Assembly: GCA_004124405.1 (NCBI GenBank)
Contig: SCKP01000003.1
Span: 22,226-64,770 of the forward strand
DNA length: 42,545 nt
From: Fidelibacterota bacterium
GTDB lineage: Bacteria; Fidelibacterota; Marinisomatia; SCGC-AAA003-L08; D37C17
Direction of reading: 5' to 3'
The notes beneath the pieces are model-generated. The model did not search any database. It had not been told where the DNA came from and saw nothing but the letters and a program-made list of their open reading frames with translations. This document shows positions 28,303 through 36,695 of the stretch, piece after piece. Position numbers and translations under genes: made by a program. Each line of letters begins with the position of its first letter. The stretch's first letter is position 1.

Positions 28303-28773
28303 TTAACCCTTTTTCAATCGATCCCGGCGCTGATTATAGCGTTGCTCACCTTCATCAAAGCGCCGTTTTTCCACAGCTGTTTCAGGGATCACCATTGGCA
28401 CTCCCTGGGGCTTTCCATTGTCATTTATGGATACAAAGGTGAGGTAGGCAGAGGAGGTGTGGTACATATCTCCGGTTTTCGGATTTTCAGATTCAATCCT
28501 CACTCCAATTTCCATTGAAGATTTTCCAGTATAATTCACTGAGGATTTTAATATCATAATATCGCCCATTTTAGCCGGGGCCAGAAAATCCATTTGATCT
28601 ACACTGGCGGTAACCACTGCGGTACGGGCATGTTTATAGGCCGACATGGCGGCGCACATATCCATGAGGTGCATGACCCTGCCGCCCAGTACATTACCCA
28701 ATAAATTGGTGTCGTTTGGGAGGATCAATTCATGCATTATTACATGGGTATCTTTTACGGTTTTATCATTCAT
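28303..28773 (-). CDS. Acyl-CoA thioesterase, YciA-like hotdog fold
   Basis: The protein keeps the hotdog thioesterase pattern: LILPNDTNLLGNVLGGRVMHLMDMCAA at about 15-41, with the Asn-Gly-Gly-containing loop and the Asp of the central helix, then VTASVDQMDFLAPAKMGDIMILKSSV and GKSSMEIGVRIESENPKTGD. These enzymes hydrolyse acyl-CoA to free acid and CoA. I use ATG 28773, which has AGGTG six bases upstream; the frame extends to a GTG at 28782. That leaves 156 residues. The gene is 12 bases upstream of nqrA, so it may be cotranscribed with the sodium pump, perhaps only by location. Substrate chain length is unknown. Confidence 0.85.
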   Translation of the reverse strand: MNDKTVKDTHVIMHELILPNDTNLLGNVLGGRVMHLMDMCAAMSAYKHARTAVVTASVDQMDFLAPAKMGDIMILKSSVNYTGKSSMEIGVRIESENPKTGDMYHTSSAYLTFVSINDNGKPQGVPMVIPETAVEKRRFDEGEQRYNQRRDRLKKG

Positions 28774-28813
28774 AGAATACACCTGTCTGTGGAGTGATGG
28801 TTAGGTTTACGAT

Positions 28814-29278
28814 TCATTTGATTAATACGGGGATAAATTTTTTAAATAAATCCCAATTATTTTCCCATTCAGGATTCAGAATATTTAACCCAAAACGGCG
28901 CTCCCAATTTGATGTGCCCTGTGCATGATGTTCTATATAGGCTTTTCCACCATCTTTCTTACTCGCAATCCAATATCGTAAACTTTGTATTTTTGAAGGA
29001 GACCCCAACCATACAAAAATAACATATTGATTTTTTACAAACTCAGCCCATGATTCGTTATTCTTTCTCAAATTAAACGATTTTGATCTATCAGGGTGAC
29101 AAGCTTTTACTTGAATATGGTCCAAATGCTTACCGACCTTTGCCCCAATTTGAATATCATCATCTGAAAAGATTTCAGGTAAAAGTGAATTAGGAATACC
29201 GCGTTTAGAAAGTTCTGCGGCAACATTAAGTTCTCCAGCATGACCCCCTAATTTTTTAATCCATTGTGGTGTTCTCAT
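28814..29278 (-). CDS. Uncharacterised protein, possible PD-(D/E)XK nuclease-like fold
   Basis: I do not recognise a named family for this 154-residue protein. Visible features are GELNVAAELSKRGIPNSLLPEIFSDDDIQIG followed by KHLDHIQVKACHPDRSK. The pattern of Glu16 in a first helix, an acidic stretch at 39-41 and Gln-Val-Lys at 56-58 resembles the E...D...(E/Q)xK core of restriction-endonuclease-like folds such as archaeal Holliday-junction resolvase or DUF4365-type proteins. The rest is Trp-, Lys- and Asn-rich with WLGSPSKIQSLRYWIASKKDGGKAY. No methylase, toxin or phage gene is nearby, and it sits between the nqr and nuo operons. The start ATG at 29278 is the first in the frame. Function is unassigned; the nuclease idea is a guess. 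Confidence 0.5.
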   Translation of the reverse strand: MRTPQWIKKLGGHAGELNVAAELSKRGIPNSLLPEIFSDDDIQIGAKVGKHLDHIQVKACHPDRSKSFNLRKNNESWAEFVKNQYVIFVWLGSPSKIQSLRYWIASKKDGGKAYIEHHAQGTSNWERRFGLNILNPEWENNWDLFKKFIPVLIK

Positions 29279-29319
29279 AGATTATATCTCATAAATTTTA
29301 ACCACTACTAAACCAAATA

Positions 29320-30786
29320 TCACCCGCTCCAGAGGTTAATAGATTTTTCAATAAAGCCAATAAGAGGTTCCCAATAAATAAAGAAGAGAATGTTCTGGGC
29401 AGAAAATAATATAATAGACCAATTTACAACCGGGTGAGCTTCAATTTTATTTACCTCACCTTCTACATCGACCAGGTACATACTTTTGATAATTTTAAAA
29501 TAATAGTATAGCGAGACCACTGAATTTAAAATAGCAACCACAGCCAGCCAGTAGAATTGTTGATGTTTAAATAACTCAGCAAAGATATAAAATTTTCCTA
29601 CAAATCCAGCCGTTGGCGGCAAACCGGTAAGGGAAATGAGTGTGAGCGCCATGAAGGCACATAGAACCGGGTTTTTCCTGCTCAGCCCATCCCAATCGTT
29701 AATATGATGGGCATTAAGTTTATTGGAGGCAAATATAGCCATGTAAAAGGCGGAGAGATTCATAAAGAGATAAATAAAAAGGTACAGCATGATAGCGCGT
29801 ACTGCGTCAGGGCTGATTATGGCAAATGCCATCAACATAAAGCCTACATGTGAAATAGTGGAATACGCCAGCAATCTCTTTACATCTTCCTGCTGAACTG
29901 CCAGCAGGTTGCCCAGGGTCATGGTTACGGCTGAGGCTACTGCAATGAGCGTCGGCCAATTTATATTGGTTAGGGGCAAGGTGGCGCTTACGCTGCCTTC
30001 CAGGGTGAACATGGTATAGAATACACGAATCAAAATGGCAAATCCGGCTGCCTTCGGTGCTACCGATAAAAAGGCGGTAATGGGCGTAGGTGCGCCTTCA
30101 TACACGTCCGGTGTCCAGAAATGAAAGGGCACCATGGATATTTTATAGCCAAATCCCACCAGTATTAAAATAAGGGGGAAGTAAATGCTTAAAGGGTATT
30201 CAATGGCTTGCAGTGCGGCGGTAACTACTCCAATATCGGTTGAGCCGGTGATACCATAGAGGATGCTTAGTCCAAACAGCATTAATCCCGAAGCAAAGGA
30301 GCCAAAAATTACATATTTCAGCGATGCTTCATTGGATTCTTTATCATTCTTCAGCATTCCGGCCAGTATATACGATGGAATACTCACCAGCTCAATCGAG
30401 AGATAAATCATTATCAGGTTGATTGAGGATGACATCAGAAACATGCCCAGTAGAACAATTAACAGCAGGGCATTATATTCAGCCGAATAATTACTGTCCA
30501 ACTGTTTTTCATAACGGGAAATTAGGATAATGGAAAATGTACTGAGCAAAAATATCATTTTAAAAAAATGAGAGAAAGGGTCTATACTGATCATTCCCAT
30601 AAACAGGCCATGGGATTCACCATAACTCTGCCAGAGGAAGACACTCGCCAATAATATAGCGCCAAGAGACAGAGGGAAGGTATATTTCTTACAGACCGGG
30701 ATTACATCCAATACTATCACCAGCAAAATGGCTATTATAATAATCAGTTCGGGAATATAAAATGATAGACTGCTGAGGTTCGACAT
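29320..30786 (-). CDS. nuoN: NADH-quinone oxidoreductase subunit N
   Basis: NuoN is one of three antiporter-like proton-pumping subunits of complex I. The 488-residue protein has about 14 membrane helices and the family core SIELVSIPSYILAGMLK with its Glu, GYKISMVPFHFWTPDVYEGAPTPITAFLSVAPKAAGF with the key Lys, and KRLLAYSTISHVGFMLMA with a second Lys-containing loop. Start ATG 30786. It is the last gene of the nuoA-to-N run, with 41 bases to the unknown gene downstream. Confidence 0.97.
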   Translation of the reverse strand: MSNLSSLSFYIPELIIIIAILLVIVLDVIPVCKKYTFPLSLGAILLASVFLWQSYGESHGLFMGMISIDPFSHFFKMIFLLSTFSIILISRYEKQLDSNYSAEYNALLLIVLLGMFLMSSSINLIMIYLSIELVSIPSYILAGMLKNDKESNEASLKYVIFGSFASGLMLFGLSILYGITGSTDIGVVTAALQAIEYPLSIYFPLILILVGFGYKISMVPFHFWTPDVYEGAPTPITAFLSVAPKAAGFAILIRVFYTMFTLEGSVSATLPLTNINWPTLIAVASAVTMTLGNLLAVQQEDVKRLLAYSTISHVGFMLMAFAIISPDAVRAIMLYLFIYLFMNLSAFYMAIFASNKLNAHHINDWDGLSRKNPVLCAFMALTLISLTGLPPTAGFVGKFYIFAELFKHQQFYWLAVVAILNSVVSLYYYFKIIKSMYLVDVEGEVNKIEAHPVVNWSIILFSAQNILFFIYWEPLIGFIEKSINLWSG

Positions 30787-30797
30787 TTCCGTCTCCG

Positions 30798-32369
30798 TTA
30801 AATTACGGACTGCACGATTTTGATAATCCCATCCATTGCCGGGCTAATCATATCCAGTAATGGCGCCGGATAGACACCAAAAAATAAAATGAGCGCTGCT
30901 AATGGAATTATGGTGAACAATTCCCGGTGGGTAATATCCGGTAAATCCTTATAGGTTTCATTCAGTGGCCCCAGGAAAATTCTCTGATAGGCTCGTAAAA
31001 AGTAAATGGCATTCAGGAGAATTCCTAAGGTAGCAATAATAGTTAAGGTGCGGAAGACACTGAAACCACCAATAAAACACATGGCTTCACTGATAAACCC
31101 GGAAAGAGCTGGCAGACCAAGTCCTGCAAAAAATGCAAAGGCTACAAAGCCAGTATAAACCGGAACCTTGGCGCCCAAACCGCCAAATCCCTGCTGGCCG
31201 GCTAATTCCGGCTTTTCATAATCATTGGGGAATACTATCCAACGATGATGGGTTCTGTCATATAACATGCCAACCAGCAAAAACAACATTGCCGTGATGG
31301 TTCCATGGTTAAACATCTGCATGAGAGCGCCATTCATTCCAGCCTGGGCACCGGCAGGGCTGTCACTGATGGCAGCAGCAATTCCCAATAGCACATAACC
31401 CATATGACTAACCGATGAATAGGCTACCATCTTCTTCAAGTCAATTTGGGCGATAGCATTGGTAGCACCCCAGATAATGTTTATTACTCCCAGCACAGCC
31501 AGGATATAGGCAAAGTTTACCATCTCACCTGGCAGTAAGGGGTAACTGATTCGCAGGAATCCATAGGTACCCATTTTCAACAGCACACCCGCAAGAATAA
31601 CCGAAACGGCTGTGGGCGCCTCCACATGTGCCAGGGGCAGCCAGGTATGAAAGGGAACAATGGGTACTTTTATAGCAAAACCTATAAATAGGGCCATCCA
31701 AATGAGGTATTTAACGCTTAATCCCCAGAGGGTTGCATCAATACTGCCCACCGTTTGAATGAGCGTGATAAGGCTGAACGTATGTGGATCAGAGTAATAA
31801 TACAATGCCAGTAGTGCCAGCAGCATGAATACAGATCCAAATAATGTATAGAGGAAGAATTTAATGGCAGCGTACATTCGCTGTGGTCCGCCCCAGATAC
31901 CAATGAGAAAATACATGGGCAGCAGCATGACTTCCCAGAATATGTAGAAGAGGAAGAAATCCATGGATAAAAACACACCCATCATTCCGGCATCCAATAG
32001 GAGGAAAAGAGAAAAGTAGCCTAAGGCTTGTTTTTCAATTTTCCAGCTGGAAATGATGCAGATAAAAGATAGGAGAGCAGTTAATAAAACCATGGGGATG
32101 CTTAAACCATCTACGCCTAAAAAGTACTGGATGTTAAAATGCGTAATCCAATTCAATTGTACGGTAAATGGTGATTCTGTGATGCTTAAAGCCGGATCAA
32201 AATTAAGATATAAAATTCCAGCCAGGACCAGCTGAATACCGGTTGTAATTGCAGCAATCCATTTATAATAATGGGCGTTTTCTTTTCCGTACAACATAGC
32301 AAAAAACAGCATTAAAACTGCTCCGGCTACAGGTACAAATATCAACAGGGTGAGTATTGACGATTCCAT
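30798..32369 (-). CDS. nuoM: NADH-quinone oxidoreductase subunit M
   Basis: NuoM is an antiporter-like proton-pumping subunit. The 523-residue protein has FFLFYIFWEVMLLPMYFLIGIWGG with the conserved Glu, FAIKVPIVPFHTWLPLAHVEAPTAVSVILAGVLLKMGTYG with its Lys, and KKMVAYSSVSHMGYVLLGI. About 14 membrane helices are evident. Start ATG 32369, 12 bases after the nuoL stop. nuoN follows 11 bases downstream. The composition is visibly richer in G and C than the housekeeping genes on the left side of the window. Confidence 0.97.
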   Translation of the reverse strand: MESSILTLLIFVPVAGAVLMLFFAMLYGKENAHYYKWIAAITTGIQLVLAGILYLNFDPALSITESPFTVQLNWITHFNIQYFLGVDGLSIPMVLLTALLSFICIISSWKIEKQALGYFSLFLLLDAGMMGVFLSMDFFLFYIFWEVMLLPMYFLIGIWGGPQRMYAAIKFFLYTLFGSVFMLLALLALYYYSDPHTFSLITLIQTVGSIDATLWGLSVKYLIWMALFIGFAIKVPIVPFHTWLPLAHVEAPTAVSVILAGVLLKMGTYGFLRISYPLLPGEMVNFAYILAVLGVINIIWGATNAIAQIDLKKMVAYSSVSHMGYVLLGIAAAISDSPAGAQAGMNGALMQMFNHGTITAMLFLLVGMLYDRTHHRWIVFPNDYEKPELAGQQGFGGLGAKVPVYTGFVAFAFFAGLGLPALSGFISEAMCFIGGFSVFRTLTIIATLGILLNAIYFLRAYQRIFLGPLNETYKDLPDITHRELFTIIPLAALILFFGVYPAPLLDMISPAMDGIIKIVQSVI

Positions 32370-32381
32370 ATTATCCTCTAA

Positions 32382-34442
32382 TTAAAATTGTTGAATTAAA
32401 ATAATGAGCAGCAAAACTCCCAACATACCGCCAAGGAGGTAGTTCTGCACCACACCATTCTGGGTTGATTGCAAAGTCTTGCCAAAATACTGGGTTATTT
32501 TCCCAAAGCCATCCACCACTTTTTGATCCAGCCAGTTATAATCTACTTCGCCGGATTTATCAGAAAGCTTGATGGTGAGCCAACCCCAGCCATCTATAAA
32601 TTTCTGATCATAAATATCCCAATCAAGTTTTGAACATAACCAGGATAATGCCAAAAAGGGTTTGTAAATAATTATATTGTAGATTTCATCAATATAGAAT
32701 TTGTTGAAGGAAAGATTGTAGAGCTTTAATTTATTTGCCATGCCCGCTACTTTAGCCGCATCCACTTTTCTTAAGAGATAAAAGAGAACAGCCAGAAAAA
32801 TACCAATGGCAGCCACCATCAATGAAATACCCATAGCAGTATAGTGGGCATGATGAATTCCCTCTTCTACCACATGCATATCTAGTCCGGCTGCATTTTC
32901 TATCATGGGGACCGCCTCAGTAAACCAACCATGGTTATCAATAGGATTAACCGAAAGGGGCAGGGTGAAAAATAGGGCAAAACTCAATCCTGCCAGTAGA
33001 ATTAGAGGAAATGTCATCTGAATTGGTGATTCATGGATATGGGCATAAACTTTATCATTGGCAGGCTTCCCAAAGAAAGTGAGGAAAATCAAGCGGAACA
33101 TATAAAAAGCCGTTATGACGGCTGCGCCAAATCCGGCAATGGGCAGAAAGAGCGTCCATCCATGATGAAGATGGTAATAGGATAAAGTGCCAGCCAAGAT
33201 TGCATCCTTAGACAAAAATCCGGAGAAGAAGGGCACCCCGGAAATAGCCAGAGTGGCTATAAGCATAGTCCAGAAGGTTATAGGCATTTTATCCCGCAAA
33301 CCGCCCATATTTCTCATATCTTGAGGATCGGTATCATGATCTTTCAATTCATGAAGTGCATGGTGCATGGCATGGATTACGGAGCCACTGCATAAAAAGA
33401 GGCAGGCTTTAAACATGGCATGGGTAGTTAAATGGAAGAATCCAGCTTGATAAGCCCCGACCCCAAGAGCCATAATCATATAGCCCAACTGACTTACGGT
33501 GGAGTATGCCAATACCCGTTTAATATCATTCTGGGTGATAGCAATAATAGCAGCCATGATTGCGGTAATCCCGCCAACAACCGCAATAAATTCTAATGCC
33601 CCTGGTGTCAGTATTGGGAAAATCCGCACCAGCATATACACCCCGGCTGCCACCATAGTTGCCGCATGGATGAGAGCGCTTACCGGAGTGGGGCCCTCCA
33701 TGGCATCCGGCAGCCAAATATGCAGGGGGAACTGGGCAGATTTACCCACAGCGCCCATAAATACCAAAATTCCTGCAATGGTCAAGAGACCCATATTCCC
33801 GGCAAAGGCGCCATTGTGAACGCCATCAATTAATCCGTTAATCTGGAAAGTGCCTATGCTGAGGAAAAGAATCATGATGCCGATGAACATGCCGATATCT
33901 CCCACCCTATTAGTGAGGAAGGCTTTTTTACAGGCATCAGCGGCGCTCTCCTTTTCAAACCAGAAGCCAATGAGAAGATAGGAACTTAAGCCAACTAATT
34001 CCCAGAATATGTACATCATAAGGAGATTATCGGCCAGTACAATCCCATTCATAGAAAAGGTAAATATTCCCAAATAGGCAAAATAGCGGGAATAACGAGG
34101 ATCACCTTTCATGTAGGCTACAGAATAAAAATGTACCAGAAAGGAAATTAGAGCGACAACAAGGAGCATAATTGCCGCTTCATTATTAATAAGAAAACCT
34201 AGATTCACGCTGAAACTTCCGGTACTAAACCAGGGGACAGACGTTTCTAAAATTGGCCCGCCTGTATCTACGAATACATTTGCGAAAAAACTAACCGCTA
34301 TACCCAGCGAACTGCCAATCAGGGTTAAAGCTACCCAATGGGCAGAATTGCCAATTTTCTTTCCAAAAAATATGAGAATCACAAAGGATAGAAGCGGTAA
34401 AAATAAATTAAGTAAAGCCAGGATTGTAGAATAATTTTCCAT
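32382..34442 (-). CDS. nuoL: NADH-quinone oxidoreductase subunit L
   Basis: NuoL is the distal antiporter-like subunit with a long C-terminal lateral helix. The 686-residue protein shows LLMMYIFWELVGLSSYLLIGFWFEK, the GKSAQFPLHIWLPDAMEGPTPVSALIHAATMVAAG channel segment with its Lys and His residues, and IKRVLAYSTVSQLGYMIMA. The C-terminal region has a His-rich periplasmic loop (NAAGLDMHVVEEGIHHAHY) and the expected long amphipathic helix near the end, closing with a last membrane anchor (LLGGMLGVLLLIILIQ). Start ATG 34442, two bases after the nuoK stop. Confidence 0.97.
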   Translation of the reverse strand: MENYSTILALLNLFLPLLSFVILIFFGKKIGNSAHWVALTLIGSSLGIAVSFFANVFVDTGGPILETSVPWFSTGSFSVNLGFLINNEAAIMLLVVALISFLVHFYSVAYMKGDPRYSRYFAYLGIFTFSMNGIVLADNLLMMYIFWELVGLSSYLLIGFWFEKESAADACKKAFLTNRVGDIGMFIGIMILFLSIGTFQINGLIDGVHNGAFAGNMGLLTIAGILVFMGAVGKSAQFPLHIWLPDAMEGPTPVSALIHAATMVAAGVYMLVRIFPILTPGALEFIAVVGGITAIMAAIIAITQNDIKRVLAYSTVSQLGYMIMALGVGAYQAGFFHLTTHAMFKACLFLCSGSVIHAMHHALHELKDHDTDPQDMRNMGGLRDKMPITFWTMLIATLAISGVPFFSGFLSKDAILAGTLSYYHLHHGWTLFLPIAGFGAAVITAFYMFRLIFLTFFGKPANDKVYAHIHESPIQMTFPLILLAGLSFALFFTLPLSVNPIDNHGWFTEAVPMIENAAGLDMHVVEEGIHHAHYTAMGISLMVAAIGIFLAVLFYLLRKVDAAKVAGMANKLKLYNLSFNKFYIDEIYNIIIYKPFLALSWLCSKLDWDIYDQKFIDGWGWLTIKLSDKSGEVDYNWLDQKVVDGFGKITQYFGKTLQSTQNGVVQNYLLGGMLGVLLLIILIQQF

Positions 34443-34444
34443 AT

Positions 34445-34753
34445 TTAGCCCTGTAGGAGATCAGCATCATCTACATCCACGCTGCCTATATTTTTAAATA
34501 GATTGATAACAATTGCTAGGGCTACTGCCGCTTCAGCTGCCGCTAATACAATTACAAATATGCTGAACACATGACCATCTAAATTTTCCATTCCGCCAAA
34601 ACGGTTAAATGCGATAAAATTGATATTGGCAGAATTGAGAATCAGCTCAATCCCCATAAGGATAGCCACTGCATTTTTTCGGGTAATGACACCGTATATT
34701 CCCATGGAAAATAAAATTGCTGCAATAATGAGATAGGATTGCAGGGAATCCAT
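34445..34753 (-). CDS. nuoK: NADH-quinone oxidoreductase subunit K
   Basis: NuoK is a small three-helix membrane subunit of the proton path. The 102 residues contain the conserved GIYGVITRKNAVAILMGIELILNSANINFIAF, including Glu in helix 2, and the third helix FSIFVIVLAAAEAAVALAIVINLF with its Glu. Length is the family standard. The ATG at 34753 shares its A with the nuoJ stop (TAATG), and nuoL begins two bases after its own stop. Confidence 0.97.
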   Translation of the reverse strand: MDSLQSYLIIAAILFSMGIYGVITRKNAVAILMGIELILNSANINFIAFNRFGGMENLDGHVFSIFVIVLAAAEAAVALAIVINLFKNIGSVDVDDADLLQG

Positions 34754-35238
34754 TAGGTTCTCCTGGATAATAACGCCGCACCCATAAGGGCTGCCAACAG
34801 TAAAATTGAAATAATTTCAAAGGGAAGCAGGTACTCATTTAAAAGGAGGTTGCCAATACTGGCTACGGTGGAATCACGACTTTGCTCAGTGCCAATATGC
34901 CAAGGGGTATTAAATATAACAGCCACCTGTATGACAAAAATTGTTAATGCCCCCATACCGCCAATAAACTGGTTTTTACTGCTGGCTGCTATGCTGGGGG
35001 TATCAATGCTATTGGTGAGCATTACACCAAAAATTATTAAGACCAGAATACCGCCTACATAAATCACAACCTGGGTAGCAGCAATAAAATCTGCGTAGAG
35101 AAAAATATATAATCCGGCGGTACTAAAGAGGGTGAAAATTAATGATACAGCAGAATGAATTAAATTTGGTGAGAATACAACCCAGAATGCAGATGCAATA
35201 ACCAAAGCGGCGATGATTATAAATAGGTTCTCAGCCAT
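34753..35238 (-). CDS. nuoJ: NADH-quinone oxidoreductase subunit J
   Basis: NuoJ is a five-helix membrane subunit near the quinone end of the proton path. The 161-residue protein contains SAVSLIFTLFSTAGLYIFLYADFIAATQVVIYVGGILVLIIFGVML, the diagnostic TM3 region, and ends with EIISILLLAALMGAALLSRR. The start ATG 35238 overlaps the nuoI stop by one base, and the stop overlaps nuoK. Confidence 0.95.
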   Translation of the reverse strand: MAENLFIIIAALVIASAFWVVFSPNLIHSAVSLIFTLFSTAGLYIFLYADFIAATQVVIYVGGILVLIIFGVMLTNSIDTPSIAASSKNQFIGGMGALTIFVIQVAVIFNTPWHIGTEQSRDSTVASIGNLLLNEYLLPFEIISILLLAALMGAALLSRRT

Positions 35239-36695
35239 TAGTTTCCACTTTCCAGATTATTGAGAATTGCAGCTGTAGCATCATCCAGCTTTCCAGCCTC
35301 TGTTAAACCTGCCCGAAGATCAGCAATGACTTCTGCCCTGCTTTTGTCAGCTCTTTTTCCCGCCATAAAGATTTTCTTGGCCATGCCTCGGGTCATCTTA
35401 TCATCAATACCATTCAGTTCAGCAATCTCAAATAGAGGTAAATCTCCAGCCGGCTCTGCTGCAGCCTCTGCAGTAGATTTAGCTAGCTTTTCTGCATCAA
35501 CAGATCCGGAAGGTTCTGAGGCAGCGCTGGTAAATGAATTCAGCAATTCTTCAGCAGCGGAATCCAATTTTCCCGCATCAGAAAGAGCTTTATGGACAGC
35601 CTCCACTTTATTCTCACCAGAACGTTTAGCAGCAAGGAAAGCTTTTTTAGCAGTACCTCTTGCCATCTTATCTTCAATGACATTTAAATCTTTGATATCA
35701 AACTCTTTCTCATCTGCTATCGGTGGAGCTTCAGAAAAACTTTCCGCTTTAACAACTCCCCCTGCTTCCACTGCCGGTGCAACCGCTGCTGAAGCAGGTG
35801 CAGATAATCCATCTAAGATGGATTGAATTTCTTCAGTCATTTTTCCCGAATCACTAAGGGCCTGGGCCACATCAGCCAGGATAGCAGTTGTATCTTTATC
35901 GGAACGCTTGGCTGCCATAAATGCTTTTTTAGCAATTCCTCTACACATTTTATCAGCAATATCGTTGAAGGATTTGATTTCCAACTCACCACTGGCCGGT
36001 TTTATCGTAGCAGCGGGTTTAGCGGTTTCAGTTTTTGTTTCAACCGCAGTTGCGGCTCCCGGAGCGGGAGTCACTTCTGGCACAATCCCCATTAATTCTA
36101 CACCTTCAGAATTCATTTTTAACTTTGCATCCCGCTTTTCCAGCCATTTATCACCACCGGCATCACGGATCATATCATCCGTGGCATCGGCAAATTCAAA
36201 TATCATCCCATCCCGCTTATATTGGCTGAATTCGTAATCAATTTCATGTTTTTCTGCATTAGGGCCGCCCACCATATAAATGCATTCTTCCGGGCAGGGA
36301 AATACACAGAGATTGCAGTACATGCACTCTGACATGTCAATGGTGAAACGACTCACAATCATTTTTTTCTGAGTATCATTTGAGGTGATACCGCAATCCA
36401 CACCACTATCTTTGGGAGGCTTTATGAAATCAATTTTGATACAATCTACCGGGCAGAATTTTTCACATTGCATGCAGGCGATACAGTCATCAATATCAAC
36501 GTGCAACCGGGAACGGATGAGATTATACTCTGAATGATCAAATCCAATATTACGTTCTGGAATAGGCCACTTTTCATGGGGATACTGTAACGTTGCAACC
36601 CGTTCCTTTTTATTATTAAAATGATTCAGAGTAAGTTTCATTCCAGTAAGGAATGATTTTACTCCATATACAATATTGCTAAAATATTCACTCAT
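35238..36695 (-). CDS. nuoI: NADH-quinone oxidoreductase subunit I with a long repeat-bearing C-terminal extension
   Basis: The first ~190 residues are ordinary NuoI, the hydrophilic arm subunit with two 4Fe-4S clusters: CIACMQCEKFCPVDC at 71-85 and CMYCNLCVFPCPEEC at 124-138. NuoI normally ends near 160-190 residues; this protein is 485. From about 205 on it is Ala-, Pro- and Glu-rich and holds three repeats of about 60 residues at roughly 236-298, 330-390 and 419-483. Each has the core I-x-DKM-x-RG-x-AKKAF(or IF)MA-x-KR, followed by a helical AL-x-(D/E)-x-GK(L/M) motif. The linkers (APGAATAVETKTE, PASAAVAPAVEAGG) look like flexible tethers. The gene starts at ATG 36695, directly after the nuoH region, and its stop overlaps nuoJ. 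The frame is continuous, with no sign of frameshift. The repeat function is unknown. Confidence 0.92.
   Translation of the reverse strand: MSEYFSNIVYGVKSFLTGMKLTLNHFNNKKERVATLQYPHEKWPIPERNIGFDHSEYNLIRSRLHVDIDDCIACMQCEKFCPVDCIKIDFIKPPKDSGVDCGITSNDTQKKMIVSRFTIDMSECMYCNLCVFPCPEECIYMVGGPNAEKHEIDYEFSQYKRDGMIFEFADATDDMIRDAGGDKWLEKRDAKLKMNSEGVELMGIVPEVTPAPGAATAVETKTETAKPAATIKPASGELEIKSFNDIADKMCRGIAKKAFMAAKRSDKDTTAILADVAQALSDSGKMTEEIQSILDGLSAPASAAVAPAVEAGGVVKAESFSEAPPIADEKEFDIKDLNVIEDKMARGTAKKAFLAAKRSGENKVEAVHKALSDAGKLDSAAEELLNSFTSAASEPSGSVDAEKLAKSTAEAAAEPAGDLPLFEIAELNGIDDKMTRGMAKKIFMAGKRADKSRAEVIADLRAGLTEAGKLDDATAAILNNLESGN
35247..35990 (-). repeat. nuoI: Three tandem ~60-residue protein repeats in NuoI
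   Basis: Copy 1 spans about 35802-35990, copy 2 about 35526-35708 and copy 3 about 35247-35441. Each copy encodes the core DKM-x-RG-x-AKKAF (IF in copy 3) and a (S/T)(D/E)(S/A)GK turn followed by an acidic helix. Protein-level identity is clear by eye; the DNA copies differ, so this is an old duplication and not a recent tandem. Linkers of about 30 residues separate the copies. Confidence 0.85.

Noticed and set aside
35260-35826. Plus-strand 188-residue Ala/Ser-rich frame opposite the NuoI repeats
   Set aside because: Antisense of Ala- and Glu-rich coding sequence often stays open; no ribosome site, and the minus frame is continuous with NuoI.
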